Shown: positions 35,078 to 43,577, counted from the stretch's first letter. The stretch is DNA of 64,000 nucleotides from Dyella sp. S184 (GCF_009766065.1 NZ_LMUE01000009.1:284196-348195); one strand, 5' to 3'. Numbers and translations are program-made. Notes: a model not told the origin generated them from the sequence alone.

Positions 35078-36004
35078 ATGCACCGCACAGGAATGACCGA
35101 ACTCGAAGTGGTCCTGGCCGTTACGCGCTGCAACAGCTTTCGCGGTGCTGCGCGGGAGCTGAACATGTCCACCACCGCCGTGAGCAGCGCGGTGGCCGGG
35201 CTGGAGGCGCGATTGCACGTGCGCCTGTTCAACCGTTCGACGCGCAGCGTGGCCCTGACCGACGCGGGCCGGCGATACGTGGAGCGCATCACGCCGGCGC
35301 TGGCGGAGATCCAGCGCGCCAACGAAGAAGCTGCCACCGAGCCCGATGCCCCCAGCGGCACCTTGCGCATCAGCGCGCCGCAGGCAGCGGCCTTCTTGCT
35401 GCTGGAGCCGCTGTTCAGCCACTACGCGCAGCGCTACCCCCAGATGCGCATCGACATCGCGAGCGAGTCACGCATGATCGACATCGTTGCCGAAGGCTTC
35501 GATGCGGGCATCCGTCTCGCCGAATCCGTACCGCAGGACATGATCGCCGTGCCGCTCTCCCGCGACCTCCGCATGCTCGTCGTGGCAACGCCTGACTACC
35601 TGGCGCGCAACGGCACGCCCAAGCATCCGCGCGATCTGCTCAAGCACCAGAGCATCGGCATGCGCATGTCGCACGGCGGCATCTATCACTGGGAACTGGA
35701 GCGCAAGGGCCAGAAGCTGCAGATGGATCTGCCTGTGCGCATGGCTCTCAACGAGATGCTGGCCATCAAGCAAGCGGTGCTGCAGGGGCTCGGTATCGGT
35801 TTCATCTCGGAATGGTTCATTGAACAGGAACTGCTATCCGGCGCGCTGGTGCCCGTCCTCGTTCCTTGGTGCCAACCGTTCGCCGGCCTCCGGCTTTACT
35901 ACTCGGGCCGCAGGTTCGTACCTGCGCGATTGCGCGCGCTGATCGAGCTGATTCATGAGCTGCACCTGGCCACGAGTCCTTCGCGGGTGCTACAGGCAGG
36001 CTGA
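35078..36004 (+). CDS. LysR family transcriptional regulator
   Basis: The 308-residue protein has a LysR helix-turn-helix (SFRGAARELNMSTTAVSSAV) and linker (AGLEARLHVRLFNRSTRSVA), followed by a CrgA-like effector domain (LAIKQAVLQGLGIGFISEWF). ATG 35078 or 35093 may be the start. It is divergent from the aldehyde dehydrogenase. The gene has no other neighbour within 600 bases downstream on its strand. Confidence 0.9.
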   Translation: MHRTGMTELEVVLAVTRCNSFRGAARELNMSTTAVSSAVAGLEARLHVRLFNRSTRSVALTDAGRRYVERITPALAEIQRANEEAATEPDAPSGTLRISAPQAAAFLLLEPLFSHYAQRYPQMRIDIASESRMIDIVAEGFDAGIRLAESVPQDMIAVPLSRDLRMLVVATPDYLARNGTPKHPRDLLKHQSIGMRMSHGGIYHWELERKGQKLQMDLPVRMALNEMLAIKQAVLQGLGIGFISEWFIEQELLSGALVPVLVPWCQPFAGLRLYYSGRRFVPARLRALIELIHELHLATSPSRVLQAG

Positions 36005-36170
36005 GTGGCGTGAAGGCTATCGCGTCCTGTTACACGTGCAGAATCTGCGGAGCATGTCGGGGCGATGCACCACCAGGTTTTCCGGCTGCCTCGCGCCCAG
36101 GCAAAATGCACTCTGGCCTTTTGCGTGGCCCAAAACCGGCGTGTCGCCGGTACTTCGTGCGTGCGATCGC

Positions 36171-36266
36171 TTACGCCAGCAGCATGCTGCCGACAGTCAT
36201 CGCGCAAATCAGCACGCAGGCACCGAACAGGCTTTGCAGCAGCAGGGTTTCGTATTTGAATTTCAT
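36171..36266 (-). CDS. 31-residue single-helix membrane peptide
   Basis: ATG (36264-36266) is preceded by GGAG with a seven-base spacer, and the frame ends at TAA (36171-36173). The product starts MKFKYETLLLQSLFGACVLI and continues with a hydrophobic run to MLLA, a one-span membrane peptide with a positively charged N-terminus. The good ribosome-binding site, compact hydrophobic sequence and clean stop argue for a real small protein. The function is unknown. Confidence 0.5.
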   Translation of the reverse strand: MKFKYETLLLQSLFGACVLICAMTVGSMLLA

Positions 36267-36649
36267 GGCAGTTCTCCATCGAGTGAGAAAACGAAGCTTT
36301 CGAGAATAGATATGGCAAACACCGTGCCAATGCCATCACGCCTTGAAAACTGCACTCCCATGCCGTTTTTGATTGATCATCGAAAGCGAACAATCCGTCC
36401 GCGGACACTTCACGCGGACATCGGACGCAGCGGACACACCACAGAATGCGGCGCCATTCGACAGAAGTTCAGGTGCACTCTTGCGCGATGAGGTAAATCA
36501 AACCCTCGCCACACTTGGCAACAGCGTTCACGGTGACCGCCACGACATGGTCATCCACCCGACAGGCGAGCCGGCATGGATGTGTCGATCCGTGTGCCCG
36601 TCGCTCGTCGTAAAGAACCCCCCGCTCCCCCGAACCAGGAGAAACCCAC
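36267..36649. other. Intergenic region with clustered CGGAC motifs
   Basis: No convincing gene is present. GTCCGCGGAC (36397-36406) is a perfect palindrome, and CGGAC recurs at 36402, 36415, 36422 and 36431 within 40 bases. Such clustering suggests a binding array for a regulator or enhancer-binding protein. The ribosome-binding site of the VOC gene (AGGAG) lies at the right end. Confidence 0.4.
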
Positions 36650-37129
36650 ATGGTCAGCAAGAACACGATTTGCCTCTGGTATGACGGCACCGCCCTGGAC
36701 GCCGCGACGTTCTACGCCAAGACGTTTCCGGACAGCGCCGTGGGCGCTGTCCAACGTGCGCCAGGTGACTATCCCGCCGGCAAGCAGGGCGACGTTCTGA
36801 CGGTCGAGTTCAGTGTCATGGGCATCCCGTGTCTGGGATTGAACGGCGGCCCCGCGTTCCAGCACGACGAGGCGTTCTCGTTCCAGGTGGCGACCGACGA
36901 CCAGGCCGAAACCGACCGCCTGTGGAACGCGATCATCGACAACGGTGGTCAGGCCAGCGCCTGCGGCTGGTGCAAAGACACGTGGGGTCTGTCCTGGCAG
37001 ATCACCCCACGTGCCCTGATGGACGCGATCACCGACCCTGATCCCGCCGCCGCCAAGCGCGCGTTCGACGCCATGATGGGGATGACGAAGATCGACATCG
37101 CCGCGATCGAGGCCGCACGGCGCGGTTGA
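36650..37129 (+). CDS. VOC superfamily protein (PhnB-like)
   Basis: The ATG at 36650 follows AGGAG by eight bases. The 159-residue protein is of the PhnB/3-demethylubiquinone-methyltransferase-like VOC type: NTICLWYDGTALDAATFYAK, FSVMGIPCLGLNGGPAFQHD, AFSFQVATDDQAETDRLW, CGWCKDTWGLSWQITPRAL. Such proteins are usually dimers without a proven reaction. It lies upstream of a second VOC gene (37234), but 104 bases separate them. Confidence 0.85.
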   Translation: MVSKNTICLWYDGTALDAATFYAKTFPDSAVGAVQRAPGDYPAGKQGDVLTVEFSVMGIPCLGLNGGPAFQHDEAFSFQVATDDQAETDRLWNAIIDNGGQASACGWCKDTWGLSWQITPRALMDAITDPDPAAAKRAFDAMMGMTKIDIAAIEAARRG

Positions 37130-37233
37130 CGAACGCCCGCTCCTGCCCGGATCGGATCCGGAGGGCCGAAGACTGCATGCGGGGATAGGCCGCACCTCAC
37201 ATCATCGCAACCAACAACGCAAAGGAGAAATCC

Positions 37234-37638
37234 GCGAGCAAACAAATATTCATCAACCTCCCGGTCGCCGACCTCCCGAAATCACAGGCCTTCTTCAAGG
37301 CACTCGGCTTTTCACAAAACCTGCAGTTCACCGACGACACTGGCACGTGCATCGTCGTCAGCGACACGATTTCTGTCATGTTGCTTACGCACGCCAGGTT
37401 TCGTGACCTCACGCCCAGAGCCATCTGCGACACGAGCAAGGCCGTCGAAGTCTTGCTCAACCTCCGTTGTGAGAGTCGTGATGAGGCAGATGGCCTCGTT
37501 GCGAAAGCGCTCGCCGCGGGCGGTTCGACCCACGACGAGCCGGAAGATTACGGCTTCATGTACTCGCATAGCTTTGTCGACCCAGACGGCCATGGGTGGG
37601 GGCTCTTCCACATGAATGCCATGCCGGCAAAGAAGTGA
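37234..37638 (+). CDS. Glyoxalase/VOC family gene lacking a usable start codon
   Basis: The frame encodes SKQIFINLPVADLPKSQAFF, then FTDDTGTCIVVSDTISVMLL and the C-terminal SFVDPDGHGWGLFHMNAMP, a full-length VOC domain. A good ribosome-binding site (AAAGGAGAAA, 37221-37230) precedes it with normal spacing, but the codon at the start position is GCG (37234-37236) where homologues have ATG before SKQIFINLPV. Between the upstream in-frame stop TAG (37186-37188) and M at 37378 there is no ATG, GTG or TTG. It is therefore either a start-loss pseudogene, a gene with a very unusual start, or translated only from 37378 as a truncated 86-residue product. Confidence 0.6.
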   Translation, partial: ASKQIFINLPVADLPKSQAFFKALGFSQNLQFTDDTGTCIVVSDTISVMLLTHARFRDLTPRAICDTSKAVEVLLNLRCESRDEADGLVAKALAAGGSTHDEPEDYGFMYSHSFVDPDGHGWGLFHMNAMPAKK

Positions 37639-37767
37639 CCAGCATGTTCAAACACGATGGCCATGCGGCCTGGCAACCGCTTGCACCGGATGCTCAACCG
37701 GCGGCGCTTCGACTCCGCTCGCGGCACGGGCTACGCTCAGCGCGAACGGTTGGGAGTCGGATTGCTT

Positions 37768-37801
37768 CCAAGTAAGTGCCATTCCACTCTGCCCCCTTTT
37801 C
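37768..37801. repeat. Half copy of the intergenic GACCCC/GTTTT repeat family
   Basis: AAGTGCCATTCCACTCTGCC followed by CCCTTTT resembles the right arm of the copy at 51755 (AAGTGCACCCTGCCCCCTG plus TTTT). Only one arm is recognisable. It lies just upstream of the GST gene at 37833. Confidence 0.4.
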
Positions 37802-37832
37802 TATGGCCTCATGCAATCCCCGGAGACTTCCC

Positions 37833-38486
37833 ATGATCCCCACCATCACCGCCTTTGAAAATTCGCCCGATCGTGGCAGGGGACTCGCACGTGACATGCG
37901 CGTTCGCTGGGCGCTGGAAGAAGTGGGCCAGCCTTACGAGGTTCGTCTTGTTTCGTTCAGTGCGGTAAAGGAACCCGCGCATCGTGCGCTGCATCCCTTC
38001 GGGCAGATTCCCACGTATGAAGAAGGCGATCTCGCCCTGTTCGAGTCGGGGGCCATCGTGTTGCATATCGCGGAGCGTCATGCGGGGCTGCTGCCGAATG
38101 ATGCCAATGCCCGGGCACACGCGATCACATGGATGTTTGCCGCAGTCAACACAGTGGAGCCGCCGATCCTTGAACTCGTAACTGCGAAGTTTCTGGAGGG
38201 CGACAAACCCTGGTCCGAACAGCGCCTGCCGCTCATCAAGGATCGCATCCGCGCCCGGCTGGGCGAACTGTCCGATCGCCTTGGCGATGCCGACTGGCTC
38301 GATGGTGCGTTCAGCGCGGGCGACCTGATGATGGTGGGGGTGTTGCTCAGGCTGAAGCCATCGGGCCTGCTGGACGAGTACCCGAACCTCGCCGCCTACG
38401 TTGCCCGCGGCGAAGCACGACCCGCGTTCAAGCGTGCGTTCGCTGATCAATTGGCGGTGTTCACCAGCAGGCATCCGAACGGATGA
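37833..38486 (+). CDS. Glutathione S-transferase family protein
   Basis: The ATG at 37833 follows GGAG by eight bases. The 217-residue enzyme has the GST N-terminal thioredoxin domain (RDMRVRWALEEVGQPYEVRL, HPFGQIPTYEEGDLALFESG) and a helical C-terminal domain (SAGDLMMVGVLLRLK). It is the paralogue of the GST at 11175. It is preceded by a half copy of the intergenic repeat and followed by another copy at 38524. Confidence 0.85.
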   Translation: MIPTITAFENSPDRGRGLARDMRVRWALEEVGQPYEVRLVSFSAVKEPAHRALHPFGQIPTYEEGDLALFESGAIVLHIAERHAGLLPNDANARAHAITWMFAAVNTVEPPILELVTAKFLEGDKPWSEQRLPLIKDRIRARLGELSDRLGDADWLDGAFSAGDLMMVGVLLRLKPSGLLDEYPNLAAYVARGEARPAFKRAFADQLAVFTSRHPNG

Positions 38487-38523
38487 CAAAGGTCCGCTCC
38501 GAATCGTTGGTTCAACGTATCCA

Positions 38524-38584
38524 GACAAAGGGCAGAATCGACTTTCCAGAGCCGAACGTTCAATGAAAGTGCGCTCTGTTTCCC
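38524..38584. repeat. Degenerate intergenic inverted repeat
   Basis: ACAAAGGGCAGAATCGACTTT (left) and ATGAAAGTGCGCTCTGTTTC (right) form imperfect arms with the same layout as the copies at 46938 and 51755. It fills the space between the GST and the ketopantoate reductase-like gene. Confidence 0.45.
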
Positions 38585-38606
38585 AACGCATCGCCCGAGA
38601 ACCCGA

Positions 38607-39632
38607 ATGGCAAAAATCGTTATCTACGGCGCTGGCTTGATTGGTTGCTATGTCGGTGGACGGCTGCTTGCCGGAGGCAGCGACGTCAGTTTCATTGGGC
38701 ATGCGCGCGTCACCGGCCAATTGCGCAATCAAGGCCTCACGCTGTCGCGGTACGACGAAAGCCGCTGGCATGTGCCCCCGGAGCGGATCGAGGTGTCGAC
38801 GGACCCTGCGACGGCGGCCAGAGCGGATCTCGTGCTGGTGACCGTCAAGTCCACCGCGACAGCCACGGCCGCGGCAGAACTGGCGAACGTGCTTCGCGCC
38901 GGCACGATCGTCGTGAGTTTCCAGAACGGCATCGGCAACGCGGACGTACTGCGCGCTGCCCTGCCGCAGAGCACGGTGCTGGAGGGGATGGTGCCATTCA
39001 ATGTCGTCGAACGCGGCCCTGGTGCATTTCATCAAGGCTCAGCGGGCGAACTGGAGATCAGGCATGCGCCGGCCATGCAGCCGTTCGTTGACGCGTTCAG
39101 CAAGGCCGGGCTACCGCTGATCCAGCATGCTGATATGTTGCCGGTGCAGTGGGCGAAGCTGCTGCTCAATCTCAACAATGCCATCAACGCGCTGGCGAAC
39201 CGGCCTTTGAAGGAGGAGCTCTCGCAACGCGCCTACCGGATCTGCCTCGGCATGGCGCAGAAAGAAGCGTTGGCGCTTCTGAAGCGCGCCGGCATACGAC
39301 CAGCCAGGCTCACGCCGCTTCCGGCCACCTGGGTACCGCGTGTTCTCGGCGTACCCGATGCATGGTTCGAGCGGCTGGGCCGCAGGATGCTGACGATCGA
39401 TCCGCTCGCGCGATCATCGATGTCGGACGACCTGGCGGCGGGGCGCGCCACGGAAATCGACTGGATAAACGGAGAGGTCGTGCGCCTCGCCAAACGTCTT
39501 GGGCAAACAGCACCAGTGAACGAACGGCTATGCGAACTCGTGCGAGAAGCCGAACGTGCCGACGTGCGCCTTTCATGGTCGGGCGAAGCGCTGCTGGCGG
39601 AGATGCGGGCTGCAACCGGCGCATCTTCGTAA
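38607..39632 (+). CDS. Ketopantoate reductase family protein (PanE/ApbA-like)
   Basis: The 341-residue protein begins with the Rossmann loop GAGLIGCYVGGRL (G8-x-G10-x-x-G13) and has SFQNGIGNADVLRAALP. The catalytic lysine K184 sits in WAKLLLNLNNAINAL with the conserved Asn residues of the family. The C-terminal domain (SMSDDLAAGRATEIDWINGE) holds the substrate-binding Ser/Glu region. It probably reduces a 2-oxo acid with NADPH; whether the substrate is ketopantoate cannot be told. No other pantothenate gene is nearby. Confidence 0.85.
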   Translation: MAKIVIYGAGLIGCYVGGRLLAGGSDVSFIGHARVTGQLRNQGLTLSRYDESRWHVPPERIEVSTDPATAARADLVLVTVKSTATATAAAELANVLRAGTIVVSFQNGIGNADVLRAALPQSTVLEGMVPFNVVERGPGAFHQGSAGELEIRHAPAMQPFVDAFSKAGLPLIQHADMLPVQWAKLLLNLNNAINALANRPLKEELSQRAYRICLGMAQKEALALLKRAGIRPARLTPLPATWVPRVLGVPDAWFERLGRRMLTIDPLARSSMSDDLAAGRATEIDWINGEVVRLAKRLGQTAPVNERLCELVREAERADVRLSWSGEALLAEMRAATGASS

Positions 39633-39835
39633 GCGGGCCATAGCCACTTCGCGCCCTCTTACCCGGACAAAATCGAACAGGTGCACGTGGCTCCGAGCGT
39701 GGCCCGTTATCGCTCCAAGGCTGGCCAGGCTCGCCACACAACTTGCCCGGCATCGCCAACCAGCCGAGCTTTCGACTGAAGGTCGCTGGTCGATCCTTGG
39801 CGGGCGCACGCTAAATGATAAGTTGGTGCGCCGTT

Positions 39836-40222
39836 CTATCCCGGATTGACTTTGGCACGCAGCGCCAGCCGCGCGCCCAGTGCGACCAGCGGCGCAAGCG
39901 TGACAAGAAATGTCAGGTGGTACCAAACCGGAAATTTGTTCCAGATGTGGATGTGGTCCGGCACAAACAGCGCAAGCAGCACCAATCCGACGATCCATGG
40001 CGCCAGGCTTGATCGCGTGATGATACGTACCACCGCACCAGCGGCGAGGGATGAGAGCGCCCCGATCGAAAGACGCGCGATTTTCATGCCGAGCGTGAAC
40101 AGCATCACCGGCTCGGCCTGCACATAGCCCGGCAGCCACCATCGCAAACCCAGGTTCAGGACCGTTACCACTACAACCCAGGCTACCAGCCCGGCGATGA
40201 CCCCCGCGATCGCACGCCACAT
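39836..40222 (-). CDS. Four-helix membrane protein paired with PadR regulator
   Basis: The 128-residue protein has four hydrophobic segments: AIAGVIAGLVAWVVVVTVLN, FTLGMKIARLSIGALSSLAA, WIVGLVLLALFVPDHIHI and YHLTFLVTLAPLVALGA. GGGAGAAGG lies about six bases before its ATG. No named family is assigned. It is divergent from the padR gene at 40271 and shares the operator at 40242, so it is the likely target of that repressor. Confidence 0.65.
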   Translation of the reverse strand: MWRAIAGVIAGLVAWVVVVTVLNLGLRWWLPGYVQAEPVMLFTLGMKIARLSIGALSSLAAGAVVRIITRSSLAPWIVGLVLLALFVPDHIHIWNKFPVWYHLTFLVTLAPLVALGARLALRAKVNPG

Positions 40223-40241
40223 GTGCCTTCTCCCGTTGCTA

Positions 40242-40257
40242 TAGTTTAATTAGACTA
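40242..40257. promoter_or_regulatory. Near-perfect palindrome, probable PadR operator
   Basis: TAGTTTAATTAGACTA is a 16-base palindrome with one mismatched pair position (T/G at positions 5 and 12). It sits centrally in the 48-base divergent intergenic region, overlapping TAATAT (40256-40261), a good -10 for padR nine bases before its ATG. No ribosome-binding site precedes padR, so its mRNA may be leaderless or nearly so. Confidence 0.6.
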
Positions 40258-40270
40258 ATATGATTTCATC

Positions 40271-40855
40271 ATGAAGGCAAAACTTCTCATCCTCGGCGTG
40301 CTGCATCGCGGGAACTTCCATCCTTACGAGATCAAGCGCCGCCTCGAGAACGCGATGGTGGAGTGCTACACCGACGTTGAGGTGGGGACGCTCTACTATG
40401 CGATCCGGCAAATGGTGAAAGATGGCCTGATTTCCACCGTGTCCCACCAGCGCGTGGCTCGCGGCGGTATGCGCACGATCTACAAGATCACCGCGAAGGG
40501 AAAGACCGAGTTTCTGGACTTGCTGCATCGACAATTCGAACAAGACGGCCCGGTATCTCAGACGCTATATGGAGCGCTCCTGTTCCTGCACCTGAGCGAT
40601 CCCGCCATCGTCCAGGATCTCATCCGTGACCGGATTGCGCGCCTCGACGAACAGATCGCCAAGCTCGGTCCGATCCGTAAAGAACTTCGTCCCGTGCTTT
40701 CAACGGGCGGCGAGCACCTGTTGCGTCATCTCGACCAGCAGCGACGCCTCGATCGCGACTGGTTGAAAGGTCTGCTCGTGGACGTCAAAGCACGTCGCGT
40801 GCGCGACGTCGCGGACCCACAACGCCTCGCGATTGACAAAGATGGCCGGGGCTGA
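40271..40855 (+). CDS. PadR family transcriptional regulator
   Basis: The 194-residue protein has the PadR winged helix: LLILGVLHRGNFHPYEIKRR, TDVEVGTLYYAIRQMVKDGL with the wing RVARGGMRTIYKITAKGKTE, then the PadR C-terminal dimerisation helices (ARLDEQIAKLGPIRKELRPV). It is divergent from the membrane protein gene at 39836 and likely represses both genes through the palindrome at 40242. Confidence 0.85.
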   Translation: MKAKLLILGVLHRGNFHPYEIKRRLENAMVECYTDVEVGTLYYAIRQMVKDGLISTVSHQRVARGGMRTIYKITAKGKTEFLDLLHRQFEQDGPVSQTLYGALLFLHLSDPAIVQDLIRDRIARLDEQIAKLGPIRKELRPVLSTGGEHLLRHLDQQRRLDRDWLKGLLVDVKARRVRDVADPQRLAIDKDGRG

Positions 40856-41149
40856 GAGCGGATAACGAGCTTGGCCCTCGCGGCATCTGGACGCAATTGA
40901 CCGTTTGTATTCGAGCGTCAGTAGCAATTCAGTCTTGCGGCCAGATCGATCTGACTCAGCGAACGTCCGATTTCGCAACCCATAGCAGACGTTGGAAGAA
41001 GCGCGAAGAGCCCTCGGATGTACCTTCTTTGTATTGGGAATCCGAAGCGGACACGAGATAGGTAGAATGCTTGTCAGGATTTGCGCTCTGCAAGCATCCA
41101 AACGACTGAAACCACCAATACCAAACATAGGTATTGAAGAGAAAAGATT
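40856..41149. other. Intergenic region without a recognised gene
   Basis: The 294 bases between padR and the secreted-protein gene contain no frame with protein-like features. The region is less GC-rich near 41080-41149 and should hold the promoter of the gene at 41150. Confidence 0.35.
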
Positions 41150-41923
41150 ATGCGGCTATTTGGTCTTGGCACCCCAATGCTTGCGTTTTTTTGCGTATTT
41201 GTCCCCTGCGTCGCATTCGCCCAAAGCCCGCCCGCGGATTTCGGCTCGAACGCCGCTCGGCTTAAAACTGGATTTTTTACCTACCAAGATCGAAACCGTG
41301 ACGGCGGTTCTGTCGTCGGTAGCTCGCGAATCCTGATAAGGCGGCTGGCTAACGAAAGCGATTACGAATTTTCGAACCTCGCCACTTTCGCATCGGGTTT
41401 TCTGGGTTTTCACAGCCAGCGATGGACTACCGTGGCGTCCATGCGATTTCAGCCCAAATCTGCGGCCCTCTCTTTCGTCAACGGAAATGAGGCAGCACCT
41501 GTCTTCGACATTACTTATCGAGCAGGCAGAGCAAAAGGGTTTGTAGTGTCAAGGTCATCGAACGAAGCCTCGAAGAAGGCCTACGTAAACGATCCGATCC
41601 CAGCGGATACCGTCGATCAGCGCATCGATTGGGCAACAGTGACCGCCAACGACCTCGAAGTGGGCCGGCATTTCGAATTCAACGTCTATGACCCGAAAAG
41701 TGGCGTCAGCCATGTCCAGGCGGACGTAGGAGCCCTATCCGATGTTCACGTTCCCGCCGGCGACTTTGTGTCCTATGCCATCGACTACCGCATTCACAAA
41801 GCAAATGGCGTCGAGCATTTTAGGGTTTTCGCAAGCAAGGAAAGCCCCCGCTTCATGGTGCGGGAAGAGTTTCCCAATGGGGTAGTCACCGATCTTGTAC
41901 GAATCGAAAATGCAGCCCAATAG
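41150..41923 (+). CDS. Secreted protein of unknown function, DUF3108-like
   Basis: The 257-residue protein begins with a signal peptide (MRLFGLGTPMLAFFCVFVPC, cleavage near AFAQS). The mature part is beta-rich, with QRWTTVASMRFQPKSAALSF and the C-terminal VHVPAGDFVSYAIDYRIHKA, VFASKESPRFMVREEFPNGV. The P-A-G-x-F block followed by repeated strands resembles DUF3108-type periplasmic lipid-binding-like proteins, but the identity is not certain. A strong stem-loop (41929-41964) follows the stop by five bases. Confidence 0.6.
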   Translation: MRLFGLGTPMLAFFCVFVPCVAFAQSPPADFGSNAARLKTGFFTYQDRNRDGGSVVGSSRILIRRLANESDYEFSNLATFASGFLGFHSQRWTTVASMRFQPKSAALSFVNGNEAAPVFDITYRAGRAKGFVVSRSSNEASKKAYVNDPIPADTVDQRIDWATVTANDLEVGRHFEFNVYDPKSGVSHVQADVGALSDVHVPAGDFVSYAIDYRIHKANGVEHFRVFASKESPRFMVREEFPNGVVTDLVRIENAAQ

Positions 41924-41928
41924 ATACG

Positions 41929-41964
41929 CGTGGGTATCCCGAGAGATTCACCGGGATACCCACG
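41929..41964 (+). terminator. 12-base-pair stem-loop terminator
   Basis: CGTGGGTATCCC (41929-41940) pairs perfectly with GGGATACCCACG (41953-41964) around a 12-base loop, directly after the stop at 41923. GCTGCGCTTTG follows, with only a short T run, so it is a likely intrinsic terminator of moderate strength. Confidence 0.65.
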
Positions 41965-42147
41965 GCTGCGCTTTGTTCCTGATATGGCGAGCTACTCGAA
42001 GTAGGCGTATGGTCCGCACACGGGCTGACTCAGGGGTGAGGCACGCCATGCATAAGGAAGGCAGCATCGATGCGACTGCGACGATGCAAAACGGGGATTC
42101 ATCGAAGCATTCACAAGCGAACTCCAAATTCCGCGAGGCCTCCACAC

Positions 42148-42993
42148 ATGTCACGTTTCCATTTTCTCCGCAGCGCCCTGGGCGCGGGTCTCGGCCTGGC
42201 TGCTGCCTGCATGTCGCTGCCCGCCTTCGCCAGCACGCCGGTCACGGTGACCTTCGCGGCAAACAGTGTCTGGGCGCAGGAAATCGGCAACCTCACCCAT
42301 TCCGACAGCTCGCTCGATTACACGGTTGCGGTCACGGCGGGCAAGACATTGCAGCTCAACCTCCTCACCCCCAATCCCAACGTGCATTTCAAAGTGAAAG
42401 ACCAGAGTCACGGCAAACTAGTGCTGGACACCCTCACGACGGGTGAATCCACCTGGTCAACACCGAACGCGACAGCCACCACGTATGCGATCCGGGTCTA
42501 CATTGAGCCTGCCGCGATACAGTCCGGCGATACCGCGAAATACGCGTTGCAGATCGGCCAATACGGGGCCCAAGACATGCAGCCGCCGACGACCGCGGTG
42601 ACATTCGAAGGCAACAAACCATGGACGGAACAAGATGGGACACTGGCCTCCGGCGCCACCGCGCACAACTTCACCGTTGCCATCGCGGCAGGCATGACAG
42701 TCAAGGTCAATCTCGTCTCGAGCAATCCCGGTTTGCACTTCAAGGTGAATGACCAGACCCATGACAAAAAACTGGTCGACACAAGCACGACCGGGGCGAA
42801 CACCTGGTCCGAGTCGGTTGCGGCAGCGACGACTTACATGATTCAGGTGTACGTCGATCCAGCGGCGATGCCGTCCGGTCAAAAAGTACCGTTCGCCCTG
42901 CAGGTCGGGCAATACGCATCTGGGGAAACCCAACCCGCGAAGCCCGCCGGCGCAACCACAGCCGCGCCGCCTGCTGCGGCAACATCGATGTGA
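42148..42993 (+). CDS. Secreted protein with two tandem beta domains
   Basis: ATG 42148 is chosen since it gives a signal peptide (MSRFHFLRSALGAGLGLAAA) with cleavage near AFA-ST; an upstream in-frame ATG at 42070 gives a basic extension. The mature part is an internal duplication of about 110 residues: VTVTFAANSVWAQE, HFKVKDQSHGKLVLDT, YALQIGQYG in the first and TAVTFEGNKPWTEQ, HFKVNDQTHDKKLVDT, FALQVGQYA in the second. Each unit looks like a PPC-type beta-sandwich. A Pro/Ala linker and tail close the chain. Function unknown; a carbohydrate or surface-binding role is possible. Confidence 0.65.
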   Translation: MSRFHFLRSALGAGLGLAAACMSLPAFASTPVTVTFAANSVWAQEIGNLTHSDSSLDYTVAVTAGKTLQLNLLTPNPNVHFKVKDQSHGKLVLDTLTTGESTWSTPNATATTYAIRVYIEPAAIQSGDTAKYALQIGQYGAQDMQPPTTAVTFEGNKPWTEQDGTLASGATAHNFTVAIAAGMTVKVNLVSSNPGLHFKVNDQTHDKKLVDTSTTGANTWSESVAAATTYMIQVYVDPAAMPSGQKVPFALQVGQYASGETQPAKPAGATTAAPPAAATSM

Positions 42994-43136
42994 TCGCCTC
43001 CGGCCTCGATGTAGACAACGTTGTTTGCACTTCTAACAATCCGTCAACAAGGTCCGCTTTCGACTGCGGACATTGGGCTCCTGGCCTGTCCCATCTAGAA
43101 ATCGGATTTCGCGGGCGAAATTAAGGACTTGAGCAC

Positions 43137-43436
43137 ATGAGGAAAACGACAGCTGCCAACATTGCCTTGGGCTTGACCGTTGTCGGATGGGCCGCGTCTT
43201 GCCTGGGATTGTTCGCCCATCTCGGAGATCCGGGCCCAGAGGTGCCGCATGAAGTAGTAGATGCGGAAAATCACTTCTATTGGGCGATCTTCTTCGCAGG
43301 AACGATCTTGGTAGTGGGCGCTGCTTGGCTGGCTGGATTCGGGTATTCGGAAGCCAGGATTAGATCGTTAGTCGCAGCGGCACTGACGATCGTTCCGCTT
43401 TTCGCGTTTGGAGTTTGGATGGCCATCGGTTCATAA
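43137..43436 (+). CDS. Small three-helix membrane protein
   Basis: The 99-residue protein has three hydrophobic segments: IALGLTVVGWAASCLGLFAH, WAIFFAGTILVVGAAWLAGF and LVAAALTIVPLFAFGVWMAI. AAGGA lies about ten bases upstream of the ATG. No family is recognised. It follows the tandem-domain protein by 143 bases and may be separate from it. Confidence 0.55.
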   Translation: MRKTTAANIALGLTVVGWAASCLGLFAHLGDPGPEVPHEVVDAENHFYWAIFFAGTILVVGAAWLAGFGYSEARIRSLVAAALTIVPLFAFGVWMAIGS

Positions 43437-43526
43437 CAGAACGAGGCTTGGAAGCATTCACGCGGTGTCTGTTTCCGACCCATAGCGGACCTTGCGGAAG
43501 GTCCAAACTGGGCGACACCAGCGAAG

Positions 43527-43577
43527 GTAAAGGGGTAGATTCACCTGCATCCTTTTCGAAAGTGAACCCTGTTTTGC
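43527..43577. repeat. Degenerate intergenic inverted repeat
   Basis: GTAAAGGGGTAGATTCACCT and GAAAGTGAACCCTGTTTTGC are imperfectly complementary arms (TTCAC/GTGAA core) with the family's GTTTTG end. It lies between the small membrane protein gene and the GST at 43702. Confidence 0.5.
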
